64,000 nt of DNA from the NCBI GenBank assembly GCA_900543485.1, contig UQRM01000010.1, positions 1 through 64,000 of the forward strand, written 5' to 3'. The position numbers were made by a program, and so were the translations under genes. The notes beneath the pieces were generated by a model. That model was not told the origin of the DNA. It was given only the letters and a program-made list of their open reading frames with translations, and made no database searches. Positions 53,459-61,672 of this stretch are shown piece by piece (the first letter of the stretch is position 1; the number at the start of each line of letters is the position of its first letter). Source of the DNA: an uncultured Eubacterium sp. (GTDB lineage Bacteria > Bacillota > Clostridia > Peptostreptococcales > Anaerovoracaceae).

Positions 53459-54439
53459 TCACAGTCTTATGGAAATCTCGCCGGATGAAAGGGTTTCCCG
53501 AGTACCGTTTTCATACTGGACGATCAGCCGTCCGGCGTTGTCAATATCAAGAGCCTTTGCCGGTATACCTGAAAGATCCTTTTCCGGTGAGGTGAGGTAT
53601 CTTCCTTTATATACCGTGATATCCCGTCCCAATACGATACTTCTTTGCTTATAAGAATCGATAAATGTGCTGTTTTCCTGATCGCCGATAAAACGCAGCG
53701 TCCCGGCTATTATTTCTGCCGCCAGCTGAGCTTTGGAGTAATTTCCTTCCACAGCACCTGCGATATCCAGCAGCTCTTCAGGGAAATCCTTAACAGTCGT
53801 GTTGACTCCTATACCTATGATCATGGTTTCGACGCGGCCTGTTTCGAAGTTGGTGATGCCCTCGGTCAGGATACCGCATATTTTTTTCCCGTCGCAGTAA
53901 ATATCGTTGACCCATTTGATCCCTGCCTGCTTTCCGCAGACTTTTTCAACCGCTTCGGCGACGGCGACGGCGGCGGCTGTGGTGACAGCGGCTGCTCTGT
54001 CGAGAGCGAAAGACGGCTTTATTATGATGCTGAGATAAAGACCTTCCCTGGGAGAAAAGAAGTCTCTGCCCAGACGCCCTCGTCCGGCTGTTTGCTGTAG
54101 CGCTATCACGACAGTCCCGTGACTGGCCCCGTCATCTGACAGCTGGCGTGCTTTCAGGTTAGTTGAATCGAGGATGTCGTATACCTCTATATCGATGCTT
54201 TTGTATTCCGAAGGGAGAAAATCACGTATGTTTCCCGCGGCGATAGTATCGCCTCCTTCGATGAGTCTGTAACCCCTGTTGGTGACAGCTTTTATGATAT
54301 ATCCTTCTTCTCTGAGGGCTCTGATGGCTTTCCATATGGCGGTACGGGAAACATGGAGATCGCCTGACAGCGTCTCTCCTGAAACGAAACTCCCGCCGGC
54401 GTTCCGGAGCGATTTTAACACGAGATCTTTAGTAGACAT
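53459..54439 (-). CDS. birA: Bifunctional biotin-protein ligase and biotin repressor
   Basis: BirA attaches biotin to carboxylase carrier domains and, in this class, represses biotin genes. The product has 326 residues. Residues 1-60 form a winged helix with SGETLSGDLHVSRTAIWKAIRALREEGY. The ligase core has GRGRLGRDFFSPREGLYLSI and KWVNDIYCDGKKICGILTE. A C-terminal SH3-like domain ends with NAGRLIVQYENG. This is the class II (DNA-binding) form. A plausible operator lies before bioY at 25340. It ends about four bases after the LysR gene. Confidence 0.95.
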   Translation of the reverse strand: MSTKDLVLKSLRNAGGSFVSGETLSGDLHVSRTAIWKAIRALREEGYIIKAVTNRGYRLIEGGDTIAAGNIRDFLPSEYKSIDIEVYDILDSTNLKARQLSDDGASHGTVVIALQQTAGRGRLGRDFFSPREGLYLSIIIKPSFALDRAAAVTTAAAVAVAEAVEKVCGKQAGIKWVNDIYCDGKKICGILTEGITNFETGRVETMIIGIGVNTTVKDFPEELLDIAGAVEGNYSKAQLAAEIIAGTLRFIGDQENSTFIDSYKQRSIVLGRDITVYKGRYLTSPEKDLSGIPAKALDIDNAGRLIVQYENGTRETLSSGEISIRL

Positions 54440-54443
54440 AATA

Positions 54444-55325
54444 TCAATCCTCCAATTCGTCCTGCAATATCTCCAGCAGCTTCTTCGCGGCGGCGGAGAA
54501 TATCTGGTACTTTTTCCACGCGATGAACATATCCACTTTCATGGCAGGTTCAAAAGGGCGGAAGCAGAGAGGGCTTTCCTCGGAAGTATTGGCCAGCTTA
54601 TCTATGCAGACGGCGTATCCCAGACCTTCCTCCACCATGACAGCGGCATTGTAGATAAGATTGTATGTACCGATGATGTTCAGCTCCTCAAAAGCGATGC
54701 CCAGCCATCCCGAAAGCTCGTTCTGTATCAGAGCCTGACGCGAACACAGGAGAGGCAGACCTGGGAGCATGTCGGGAGTTATGCTTTCCTCCTTCGCCAG
54801 AGAATCGTCCTTTCTCATGATAAGACCCCATCGGTGATAGTAGGGCAGTGTCAGATAATCATACTTTTTCAGATCGGTCATGCCGACAAACAGACCGAAG
54901 TCCAGCAGCCCCTTGTCCAGCCGCTCGGAGACGTCTTCACCGTTGCCGCTGTACAAGTTGAACGTGACGCCGGGATGGAGAGCCTGCAGCCGGGACAAAG
55001 ATTTTGCTATATACCGTATAGCTTCGGTTTCACCGCTGCCGATGAATATCTCTCCCACTATGGTCTCGCTGTCCGCTGTGAAGGCAGCCTCAGTCTTGTC
55101 GACCAATTCGGTTATTTCCTGAGCCCGCTTGCGCAGGAACATCCCGTCCTCCGTCAGCATTATCTTCCTGTTGCCCCGTATGAACAGCGTTCTGCCCAGC
55201 TCCTTCTCCAGCTCCATCAGCTGCTTCGACAAGGTGGGCTGAGTGACGTGGAGAGTCTCGGCAGCAGCCGTTATATTCTGCTCTCTCGCGACAGCGAGAA
55301 AGTATCGTAAAACACGAAGTTCCAT
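54444..55325 (-). CDS. LysR family transcriptional regulator
   Basis: The product has 293 residues from ATG 55325, with AAGGAGAAGG upstream. The winged helix is MELRVLRYFLAVAREQNIT plus AAETLHVTQPTLSKQLMELE. The C-terminal effector domain spans about residues 90-293. Its target is not evident; it precedes birA and the two overlap closely on the same strand, so biotin or carboxylation metabolism is a guess. The start was set to skip a longer N-terminus that lacks a ribosome binding site. Confidence 0.9.
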   Translation of the reverse strand: MELRVLRYFLAVAREQNITAAAETLHVTQPTLSKQLMELEKELGRTLFIRGNRKIMLTEDGMFLRKRAQEITELVDKTEAAFTADSETIVGEIFIGSGETEAIRYIAKSLSRLQALHPGVTFNLYSGNGEDVSERLDKGLLDFGLFVGMTDLKKYDYLTLPYYHRWGLIMRKDDSLAKEESITPDMLPGLPLLCSRQALIQNELSGWLGIAFEELNIIGTYNLIYNAAVMVEEGLGYAVCIDKLANTSEESPLCFRPFEPAMKVDMFIAWKKYQIFSAAAKKLLEILQDELED

Positions 55326-55551
55326 TTTATCCTTCTCCTTGATATATCTATCACATGTTTGATTCAATTATAAGTATTAAGTAAAGTCATGGCAAGCGGC
55401 TTTTATAGGCGTCCGCTATTGGAATGAGAGCGGGAGCCAAGGTAAAGATACGGAAAAAATTGTGTAGTTGCTGTGAATCCGCTTGTCAACAGGCGTGCGG
55501 ATAATGTATATTAAAAAAAATATATATTCGAAAAGCAGCAGGAGGATGAAT

Positions 55552-55986
55552 ATGAGCGGATTTTTTTCACGTTCCAGCAGCAATCGCCGCTATCCTGATC
55601 CAAACAGGGGCGGGAGCCATTACAGGAAAAAGGGCCTGTTTGGTATACTGTCGGGATTCGGCGGCTCTTTCGGTTCACGGAGCTCATGGGGCTACAGAGG
55701 TTACGGCGGCTATCCGGGACAGGGTTATCCCGATCAGGGCTATCCGGGGCAAGGCTATCAGCAGGGTGGTCAGACGAACTTGTCAGGCGGCCAGATGAGT
55801 CCTCGTCATGGAGACGGCCAGATAGTATGCCCTAAGTGCGGGACAGCGGTCCCGGCAGGTTCGAAGTTCTGTTTGTCGTGCGGAGAAAAGATAGAGGCCA
55901 ATGCCTCCTTCTGTACCGACTGTGGCAAGCCTCTCCCGCCGGGGGCCAAGTTCTGTGCCAACTGCGGCAAGCCGGTCGGTAAATGA
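55552..55986 (+). CDS. Gly-rich protein with two zinc-ribbon motifs
   Basis: The product has 144 residues from ATG 55552, with GGAGG upstream. Residues 1-85 are Gly/Tyr/Pro-rich with repeats like GYPGQGYPDQ. The C-terminal half holds three CxxC-type zinc ribbon pairs: CPKCGTAVPAGSKFCLSCG, FCTDCGKPLPPGAKFCANCG. Such double zinc ribbons (DZANK-type) are scaffolds for protein binding. It overlaps the kinase-like gene by four bases, so the ribbon may deliver or anchor the kinase. The function is inferred only. Confidence 0.8.
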   Translation: MSGFFSRSSSNRRYPDPNRGGSHYRKKGLFGILSGFGGSFGSRSSWGYRGYGGYPGQGYPDQGYPGQGYQQGGQTNLSGGQMSPRHGDGQIVCPKCGTAVPAGSKFCLSCGEKIEANASFCTDCGKPLPPGAKFCANCGKPVGK

Positions 55987-56780
55987 TGCTGCGGAAAAAT
56001 AAGAGGATCGGAGACTACACCGTGATGTCCCGCATCGGAAGCGGACGTTACGGTGTATGTTTTCTTGCGCGAAGCTCTGATGGGAGGCAGGTGGTGCTGA
56101 AACGGTTTCGCAGGCGGATGAGAAGAAAAAACCGTTTCCACGAGCACCACGAAGCAGTAATACTGTCGGGTCTTCGGCATCCGGCGCTCCCACAGCTGGA
56201 AGGAGTGATAAATGACCGTCATGGCTATTTTTTCGTCCTTGAATACAAAGCCGGCAAATCGCTGGCCAGATGGTTGTTTGATGAGAAGAAGAGCTTTTCG
56301 GAAGCGGAAATAAGGGACATCGGGACGCAGCTTTTTCGTATACTGGAGTATTTGGAGAGCCGCAGCGTTATCCACGGAGATATCAGCATTTCAAATATCC
56401 TGTATGATGGAGAGGTGATAGCGTTGATAGATTTTGGCCTGGCCAGGTATGAGGGGACCAGAGGCATGTCCTTCAGTCTGGATCTGGCACGGACAGCAGA
56501 CGTTTTGCTGTATCTGCTCTATTCATGCTACGGCGAGACTGCCTGCGGACCAGCAGGCAGCCGTGAAGAGAGGACGTGGCGTCAGGAGCTTCCTCTTTCG
56601 CGGGAGCAGCAAGAGTTCATCGGTCAGCTGTTGGAACCGGATACTTTCGGCAGGGAGGCGTCTGACACGGACGTTACGGAGACAGTAGCCACGGGAACGG
56701 ATCCAGCCCGGAGAAGCGATGGACCCCGGCCGGCTGCCGCAGCAAGTGAGATATTTCAGAGATTATGGCCGCGGATGTGA
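55983..56780 (+). CDS. Ser/Thr kinase-like protein
   Basis: The product has 265 residues. The nucleotide loop is RIGSGRYGVCFLA, the conserved Lys is in VVLKRF and the Glu in HHEAV. The catalytic loop is VIHGDISISNILYDG (HGD rather than HRD) and the Mg motif is IDFGLAR. The domain covers residues 10-230. A Thr/Asp-rich C-tail follows. Activity is likely because the catalytic Asp, Asn and DFG are kept. The FHA-FtsW protein at 46183-48312 is a possible target in the same genome, although the genes are not adjacent. Confidence 0.88.
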   Translation: MMLRKNKRIGDYTVMSRIGSGRYGVCFLARSSDGRQVVLKRFRRRMRRKNRFHEHHEAVILSGLRHPALPQLEGVINDRHGYFFVLEYKAGKSLARWLFDEKKSFSEAEIRDIGTQLFRILEYLESRSVIHGDISISNILYDGEVIALIDFGLARYEGTRGMSFSLDLARTADVLLYLLYSCYGETACGPAGSREERTWRQELPLSREQQEFIGQLLEPDTFGREASDTDVTETVATGTDPARRSDGPRPAAAASEIFQRLWPRM

Positions 56781-56804
56781 ATGAAAACGCACGTCCGCGG
56801 CTTT
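56768..56804 (+). terminator. Probable terminator at the kinase gene's end
   Basis: GCCGCGGA pairs with TCCGCGGC, with GTG/CAC inside, followed by only three T. The arm includes the stop codon region, so a termination role is likely but weak. Confidence 0.5.
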
Positions 56805-56974
56805 GCATTGTGGCTCCGCGGGGACCTGTCGTTGTCCGCCGGCCCCCTGAGGCCTTCCGCTATCCGCAGCTATTCCTTTTGCGTATGGAAAACGATAATT
56901 TATAGGTATTTGCTATCAATGAAGACCGGGTGTAAAATAATCTCATCAGAAAGCGTGGCGCAGGAGGCATTGAG

Positions 56975-57211
56975 ATGTTGACGAAAAAAGAGAAAGACGC
57001 ACTGAGGCAAATATTGAAGGATGCCGGATGTTGCCAGGAGCAGGCCGACAGGTTCTTAGGATGTCGTGAAAATAAAAGCTGCGGCGAGCAGCTGGACATA
57101 TTGTCGGACTACAGGCGGCAGCTGTTGGATAAAAGTCATCAGGTACAGCGGCAGCTGGAGTGTCTCGATTATCTGATATACAGGATAAAAGAGGGAAAAG
57201 AGATCAGTTGA
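56975..57211 (+). CDS. Small helical protein upstream of the CMD-cupin gene
   Basis: The product has 78 residues, with GCAGGAGG upstream of the ATG. Two cysteine spots (CC at 19-20, then C at 30 and 36) and two charged helices make up the chain. No family is recognised. It precedes the CMD-cupin fusion by 19 bases and is likely co-transcribed with it, perhaps as a regulator. Confidence 0.65.
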   Translation: MLTKKEKDALRQILKDAGCCQEQADRFLGCRENKSCGEQLDILSDYRRQLLDKSHQVQRQLECLDYLIYRIKEGKEIS

Positions 57212-57230
57212 AACAAGAGGAGGTATGGTT

Positions 57231-57977
57231 ATGAAAAAGCAGACAGCCGGAAGAGATAGTCTTGGAGAATTCGCTCCTAAATTCGCGGAGCTGAACGATG
57301 ATGTGCTCTTTGGAGAAGTGTGGTCGAGAGAGGATAAACTGTCGTTGAGGGACAGATCGCTGGTGACCATATGTGTGTTTATGGGAAAAGGTCTTGTCGA
57401 TAACTCCCTTAAGTACCATCTGATGAGCGCAAAAAACAATGGGATAACGAAGGAAGAGATGGCGGAGATAATAACCCATGCTGCCTTCTATGCCGGCTGG
57501 CCAAACGCGTGGGCCGTATTCAATCTGGCTAAGGAAGTGTACGCTGACGAAGAGGATGGACGCGACGGGGAGCACGGCGGCATGTTCGGTATGGGAGAGC
57601 CAAACACGGCATTCGCCCAGTATTTCATCGGCAATTCATATCTGAAGCCGCTGGTGGATCCGGAAAAATCCAATCTTTTCCTGGCTAACGTGACCTTTGA
57701 GCCGGGATGCCGCAACAATTGGCATATACACAGAGCCGAGAAAGGCGGCGGACAGGTGCTGGTATGCGTCGAAGGAGAGGGCTGGTACCAGGAAGAAGGA
57801 AAACCGGCTCAGAGCCTGAAGCCGGGCGATGTGGTAGTGATCCCGCCTGATGTCAAGCACTGGCACGGTGCCAAGGCCGACTGCTGGTTCAGTCATATAG
57901 CGATAGAGGTTCCGGGAGAAGCCACAGGAAGCGAGTGGTGTGAACCGGTCAGCGATGAGGAATATGGGAGGCTTTAA
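57231..57977 (+). CDS. Carboxymuconolactone decarboxylase domain fused to a cupin
   Basis: The product has 248 residues from ATG 57231, chosen as the better-spaced start after AGGAGG. The N-terminal CMD (AhpD-like) domain at about residues 20-105 has LSLRDRSLVTICVFMG and ITHAAFYAGWPNAWAVF. The cupin at about residues 140-230 has NNWHIHRAEKGGGQVL with metal-binding His, then VVIPPDVKHWHG. The CMD part lacks an obvious CxxC redox pair. The fusion is common in anaerobes and may handle small oxidised compounds. It is followed by an aldo/keto reductase gene 4 bases on. Confidence 0.88.
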   Translation: MKKQTAGRDSLGEFAPKFAELNDDVLFGEVWSREDKLSLRDRSLVTICVFMGKGLVDNSLKYHLMSAKNNGITKEEMAEIITHAAFYAGWPNAWAVFNLAKEVYADEEDGRDGEHGGMFGMGEPNTAFAQYFIGNSYLKPLVDPEKSNLFLANVTFEPGCRNNWHIHRAEKGGGQVLVCVEGEGWYQEEGKPAQSLKPGDVVVIPPDVKHWHGAKADCWFSHIAIEVPGEATGSEWCEPVSDEEYGRL

Positions 57978-57980
57978 GAT

Positions 57981-59114
57981 ATGATATACAGGAAATTCAA
58001 GGATAAGGAGTTGTCGGCTCTCGGTATGGGAGCTATGAGGCTGCCTGTCATAGATGGCGACGATAACAAGGTGGATGCTCCGAAGGTAGAGGAAATGGTA
58101 TCCTACGCCATGGAAAAAGGGATCAATTACTATGACACTGCATGGGGCTATCATGGAGGAAATTCGGAGACAGTTATGGGCGAAGCCCTCAGCAGGTACC
58201 CAAGAGAGTCCTTTTATCTGGCGGATAAATTCCCGGGGTATGACCTTTCTAACATGGACAAGGTGGAGGAAATATTCGAGAAGCAGCTGGAGAAATGTCA
58301 GGTAGAATACTTTGACTTCTATCTTTTCCACAACGTATGTGAAATGAACATCGACGAATATCTCAATGAAGATCATGGCATCATGGAATACCTGTGGAAA
58401 CAGAAAGAAAACGGCAGGATAAAACATCTTGGATTCTCTGTCCACGGAAGCTTCGATGTAGCCAGGAGATTTCTGGAGAAGTATGGAGACAGGATGGAAT
58501 TCTGTCAGATACAGCTCAACTATCTGGATCTGACTTTCCAGCACGCCGATGAAAAGCTGAAGCTGCTGGAGGAGTACGGTATCCCTGTATGGGTAATGGA
58601 GCCTCTCAGAGGCGGTCGGCTGGCAAATCTGACTGACTATCAGATCTCGAGGCTCAAGGCTCTGAGACCTGATGAGAGCGCTGTAGGCTGGGCTTTCAGA
58701 TTTCTTCAATCTGTCCCTCAAGTAGTTGTGACCTTGTCGGGAATGTCCAGTTTCGATCAGATGAAGGACAACATCGCTATTTTTGAGAAAGACGCTCCAC
58801 TGAACGACGATGAAAAGGGAGCGCTTCAGGATATCGCGGACGATATGCTGAAGGAAAAGGTGTTGCCGTGTACAGTATGTCATTACTGCACCAGCCATTG
58901 CCCGCAGGGACTGGATATACCTGAGCTGCTGAAACTTTACAACGAGCATGCCTTTACCGGAGGCGGATTTATCGCTCCGATGGCCCTCAGTGCCATACCG
59001 GATGATAAGAAGCCGAGCGCCTGCATAGGCTGCCGAAGCTGCGAGGCCGTCTGTCCGCAGCAGATAAAGATATCGGAAGCGATGGCTGATTTTTCGGAAA
59101 AGCTGAAAGGATGA
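57981..59114 (+). CDS. Aldo/keto reductase with C-terminal ferredoxin domain
   Basis: The product has 377 residues. The TIM barrel is the AKR type, with YDTAWGYHGGNSETVMG (Asp and Tyr of the catalytic tetrad) and FYLADKFPG (Lys). The C-terminal domain from about residue 295 has CTVCHYCTSHCPQG and CIGCRSCEAVCPQQ, two [4Fe-4S] sites. It probably exchanges electrons with ferredoxin instead of, or in addition to, NADPH. It lies four bases after the CMD-cupin gene and is likely in the same operon. Confidence 0.92.
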   Translation: MIYRKFKDKELSALGMGAMRLPVIDGDDNKVDAPKVEEMVSYAMEKGINYYDTAWGYHGGNSETVMGEALSRYPRESFYLADKFPGYDLSNMDKVEEIFEKQLEKCQVEYFDFYLFHNVCEMNIDEYLNEDHGIMEYLWKQKENGRIKHLGFSVHGSFDVARRFLEKYGDRMEFCQIQLNYLDLTFQHADEKLKLLEEYGIPVWVMEPLRGGRLANLTDYQISRLKALRPDESAVGWAFRFLQSVPQVVVTLSGMSSFDQMKDNIAIFEKDAPLNDDEKGALQDIADDMLKEKVLPCTVCHYCTSHCPQGLDIPELLKLYNEHAFTGGGFIAPMALSAIPDDKKPSACIGCRSCEAVCPQQIKISEAMADFSEKLKG

Positions 59115-59304
59115 CGAATGTAAAATAATGAAAAATCGGGAAACTTCCCCGACCCTCTTGACTCTGCCCGGGGGAGATACTGTATCATATTAAAAAAGGA
59201 GCCTTGCGGCAGGCAAGGCCCGAAGATGGTCAGAAAAAGGGTCCGGCGATGCCGGAACCGGTAATGATATCGCGATACAAAGCGGCAGAAGGAAGGTCGA
59301 GATT

Positions 59305-60213
59305 TTGCTGGAGAAGCTTGCGGGTAAATACGGAGCCAGTGCAGGAGTGGTATGCCTTGTCGTATCAGCCCTGTTGTGGGGCGGAGAATACGTGGTAGCC
59401 AAGGATGTGCTGGACATCATGGAGCCTAACTGGAGCAATGCCATCAGAGGATTTTTCACATCGATATTCGCTATAATAGTATGGCGGAAATATTTCAGGA
59501 ACGCCACCGGACGGGACTGGCTGCGGGGACTGATATGCGGCGGTTTGTTTGGAATGGCCACGGCGCTGCAGATAATGGGGCTGGAGCTGATAAACGCCGG
59601 TATAAATGCTTTCGTATCGTCGGCTTATGTCATCCTGGTACCTTTCATGGTCTGGGCCATCGAGAAAACCCGCCCGGCAAACAAGGTGTTCGTCAGCGCT
59701 CTGGTGGCTATCGTAGGCATCAGCGCCATGTCGGTCACCGGATTTTCCACCGGCAACCTTTCTATAGGGCCCGGGGAAATACTGTCGTTGCTGAGCGCTA
59801 TAGGCTACGGGGGAGCTATAGTATCGGCTGATTATTTTACGGAAAAGATCAGTGTTGAATTTATAACAGGATGCCAATTTATATGCACCTTTATTATCGG
59901 TATCGTTTTCGCGCTCATCATGGAGCAGCCGCCGGACATAACGATGACGGCGCCTGTCGTGCTTGAGTTCATATATTTGATATTTTTCGGTACATTCATC
60001 ACTCAGTTTCTGTTTACGTTTGGTGTCAAATACGCATCGGCCAATCAGGCCGGCGTCATATTCCCGCTGGAATCGGTGTCAGCTACTGTGTTCGGATGCC
60101 TGTTTCTCCATGAACAGCTGGCTGCCGCTCAGGTCCTCGGCGGGATATTGATAGTTACGGCGATAATAATCAGTAGTATTTCTCTGAAGAAGACCACTCA
60201 GCGATCACAGTAA
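59305..60213 (+). CDS. EamA/DMT family transporter
   Basis: The product has 302 residues and ten likely membrane helices in two EamA repeats (1-150 and 155-300). Key pieces are LLWGGEYVVAKDVLD, INAGINAFVSSAYVILVPFMV, GYGGAIVSADYFTEK and ANQAGVIFPLESVSATVFG. It starts with TTG after GGAAGG. The substrate, typically a metabolite or amino acid, cannot be read from sequence. A hairpin of the GGGCTGTC family ends the transcript. Confidence 0.9.
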   Translation: MLEKLAGKYGASAGVVCLVVSALLWGGEYVVAKDVLDIMEPNWSNAIRGFFTSIFAIIVWRKYFRNATGRDWLRGLICGGLFGMATALQIMGLELINAGINAFVSSAYVILVPFMVWAIEKTRPANKVFVSALVAIVGISAMSVTGFSTGNLSIGPGEILSLLSAIGYGGAIVSADYFTEKISVEFITGCQFICTFIIGIVFALIMEQPPDITMTAPVVLEFIYLIFFGTFITQFLFTFGVKYASANQAGVIFPLESVSATVFGCLFLHEQLAAAQVLGGILIVTAIIISSISLKKTTQRSQ

Positions 60214-60240
60214 CAGGTGATCGACTGTCATGAAATATTG

Positions 60241-60307
60241 AAAAAAGGGGGCTGTCGCTGCAGCTGACCTGATTTGGTCAGCTGTGCGGCAGCCCTGTGT
60301 TTTTTGA
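60241..60307. terminator. Terminator-like hairpin, GGGCTGTC family copy 2
   Basis: AAAAAAGGGGGCTGTCGCTGCAGCTGACC (60241-60269), loop TGATTT and GGTCAGCTGTGCGGCAGCCC form a stem with one bulge and wobble pairs, followed by TTTTTTG near 60300. Its core is nearly identical to the palindrome at 14451-14508. It can end both the EamA gene and the minus-strand PNPOx-like gene. Confidence 0.85.
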
Positions 60308-60338
60308 CGGATATTGAGGGAGAATGGATATGACCTCG

Positions 60339-60806
60339 CTAAATGACACCCCTCTTGCCTGTGATATGCTCGATAGTCAGTTGATAGGCGCAGGAACCGC
60401 AGCCCTTTCTGATGTACTCCTTGCCGCTTTCCATGAACTCAGCGGAATACTTGCCTACCAGTGCTTCCAGCACTGGAATCTTTTGGGCAGTGTCCTTTAT
60501 TATCTCCACCTTGCCGAACAGGATGACGCTTTCAAATAACGTCGTGAAATTTTCCTTGGCGATATCATCCTTGCTTATGATGCTGAAGGAAACGTTGCCG
60601 TTTTTGCTGAGACAGTCGTACTTGTAACCCTCGGCAGCGCCATGGAAATAGATTTTTCCGTCTTTATAGACAAAATTGACAGGAACGGAATAAGGATAGC
60701 CGTCTTCGCCGAAGACAGCCAGTGTGCCGTTGGCGGCAGTTGTCAGGACTTTTTCTATCTCATCCTGAGACAGCGCCTGCTCTTTTAAACGCATTTCTCT
60801 GAACAT
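60339..60806 (-). CDS. Pyridoxamine 5'-phosphate oxidase-fold protein
   Basis: The product has 155 residues from ATG 60806, with AAAGGAGG upstream; an earlier ATG at 60827 precedes that site. It is a split-barrel flavin-binding fold with DGYPYSVPVNFVYKDGKIYFHGA and GNVSFSIISKDD. These proteins are FMN-binding and often named after nitroimidazole resistance or stress. Cysteines near residue 142 (CGSC) are unusual. An operator-like palindrome lies just upstream. A convergent hairpin ends it. Confidence 0.87.
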   Translation of the reverse strand: MFREMRLKEQALSQDEIEKVLTTAANGTLAVFGEDGYPYSVPVNFVYKDGKIYFHGAAEGYKYDCLSKNGNVSFSIISKDDIAKENFTTLFESVILFGKVEIIKDTAQKIPVLEALVGKYSAEFMESGKEYIRKGCGSCAYQLTIEHITGKRGVI

Positions 60807-60827
60807 GTTTACCTCCTTTATATTCAC

Positions 60828-60845
60828 ATGTAAATCAGTTTACAT
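60828..60845 (-). promoter_or_regulatory. Palindromic operator before the PNPOx-like gene
   Basis: ATGTAAA-TCAG-TTTACAT is a perfect 7-bp arm palindrome between a weak -10 (TATAAA, complement near 60847-60852) and the ribosome binding site, suited to a repressor. The cognate regulator is unknown. Confidence 0.55.
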
Positions 60846-60892
60846 ATTTATACCTGAACTTTTTTTATCGCATTGCCTCTTTTTCGTTTTGC

Positions 60893-61672
60893 TTACTTTA
60901 TCGTATAGCCGCCATCGGATACGAGAGTGGTACCGGTGACGAAAGACGACGCATCTGACGCCAGATAGAGATAAGCTTCAGCGATTTCCAGCGGCGTTCC
61001 CATTCTGCCGATCGGGTGATGAGCGGCGAATTCGCTGCAGTATTCCTCGATGGTCTGACCGTTCTGACGAGCATCCTCTTCTGCCATAGGAGTGAGTATG
61101 TATCCCGGAGCTACTGCGTTTACACGTATGTCGTAGCCTTTTTCGCCGCAGTAGAGAGCGGCGCATCTGGTCATGGCCTGGACGGCGGCCTTTGTCGCAC
61201 AATATGCGAAAAACTCACTGTCGCCGACTATGCCGTCCACTGAAGCGGTGCTGACTACGGCCCCCGGCTTGCCATTTTCTGCTATGGCCTCTATTCCCAG
61301 CTGCATGCCGTAGAAGACACCGGTCTGATTGGTAGCGATGGTCTTATTCCATGTCTCGTCGCTTATCTCCGGAAGAGATTCACGGTAGCTGGTCCCTGCG
61401 TTGTTGATCAGGATATTGAGCTCGCCAAAGCGTTCCTTTGCCAATTTAATGGCTTCTTCCCAGCTTTCACGCAAGGTGACGTCCAGCCTGCAGAAAACAG
61501 CATGCCCTGGATAATCGGCGTTGATGGCTGCCGCGGCGCTTTCACCCTCCTTCGCGTCTCTTCCGCAGATGACGACCTTGGCGCCTTCGGATGCGAAAAG
61601 GTGGGCGGCGGTCCTGCCGATGCCCTTTGTCGCCCCGGATATCAGAGCGACCTTGTTTTCCAGTCTCTTCAT
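60893..61672 (-). CDS. Short-chain dehydrogenase/reductase
   Basis: The product has 259 residues. The NAD(P) site is SGATKGIGRTAAHLFA with LINNAGTSYRE. The catalytic Ser and Tyr-Lys are in STASVDG and AYCATKAAVQ. The C-terminal VNAVAPGYILTPMA and FVTGTTLVSDGGY are classical SDR. The nearest known types are glucose 1-dehydrogenase or 3-oxoacyl reductase-like; the substrate is unclear. Its start overlaps the VWA-like gene's stop, so it is the last gene of that operon. Confidence 0.9.
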   Translation of the reverse strand: MKRLENKVALISGATKGIGRTAAHLFASEGAKVVICGRDAKEGESAAAAINADYPGHAVFCRLDVTLRESWEEAIKLAKERFGELNILINNAGTSYRESLPEISDETWNKTIATNQTGVFYGMQLGIEAIAENGKPGAVVSTASVDGIVGDSEFFAYCATKAAVQAMTRCAALYCGEKGYDIRVNAVAPGYILTPMAEEDARQNGQTIEEYCSEFAAHHPIGRMGTPLEIAEAYLYLASDASSFVTGTTLVSDGGYTIK

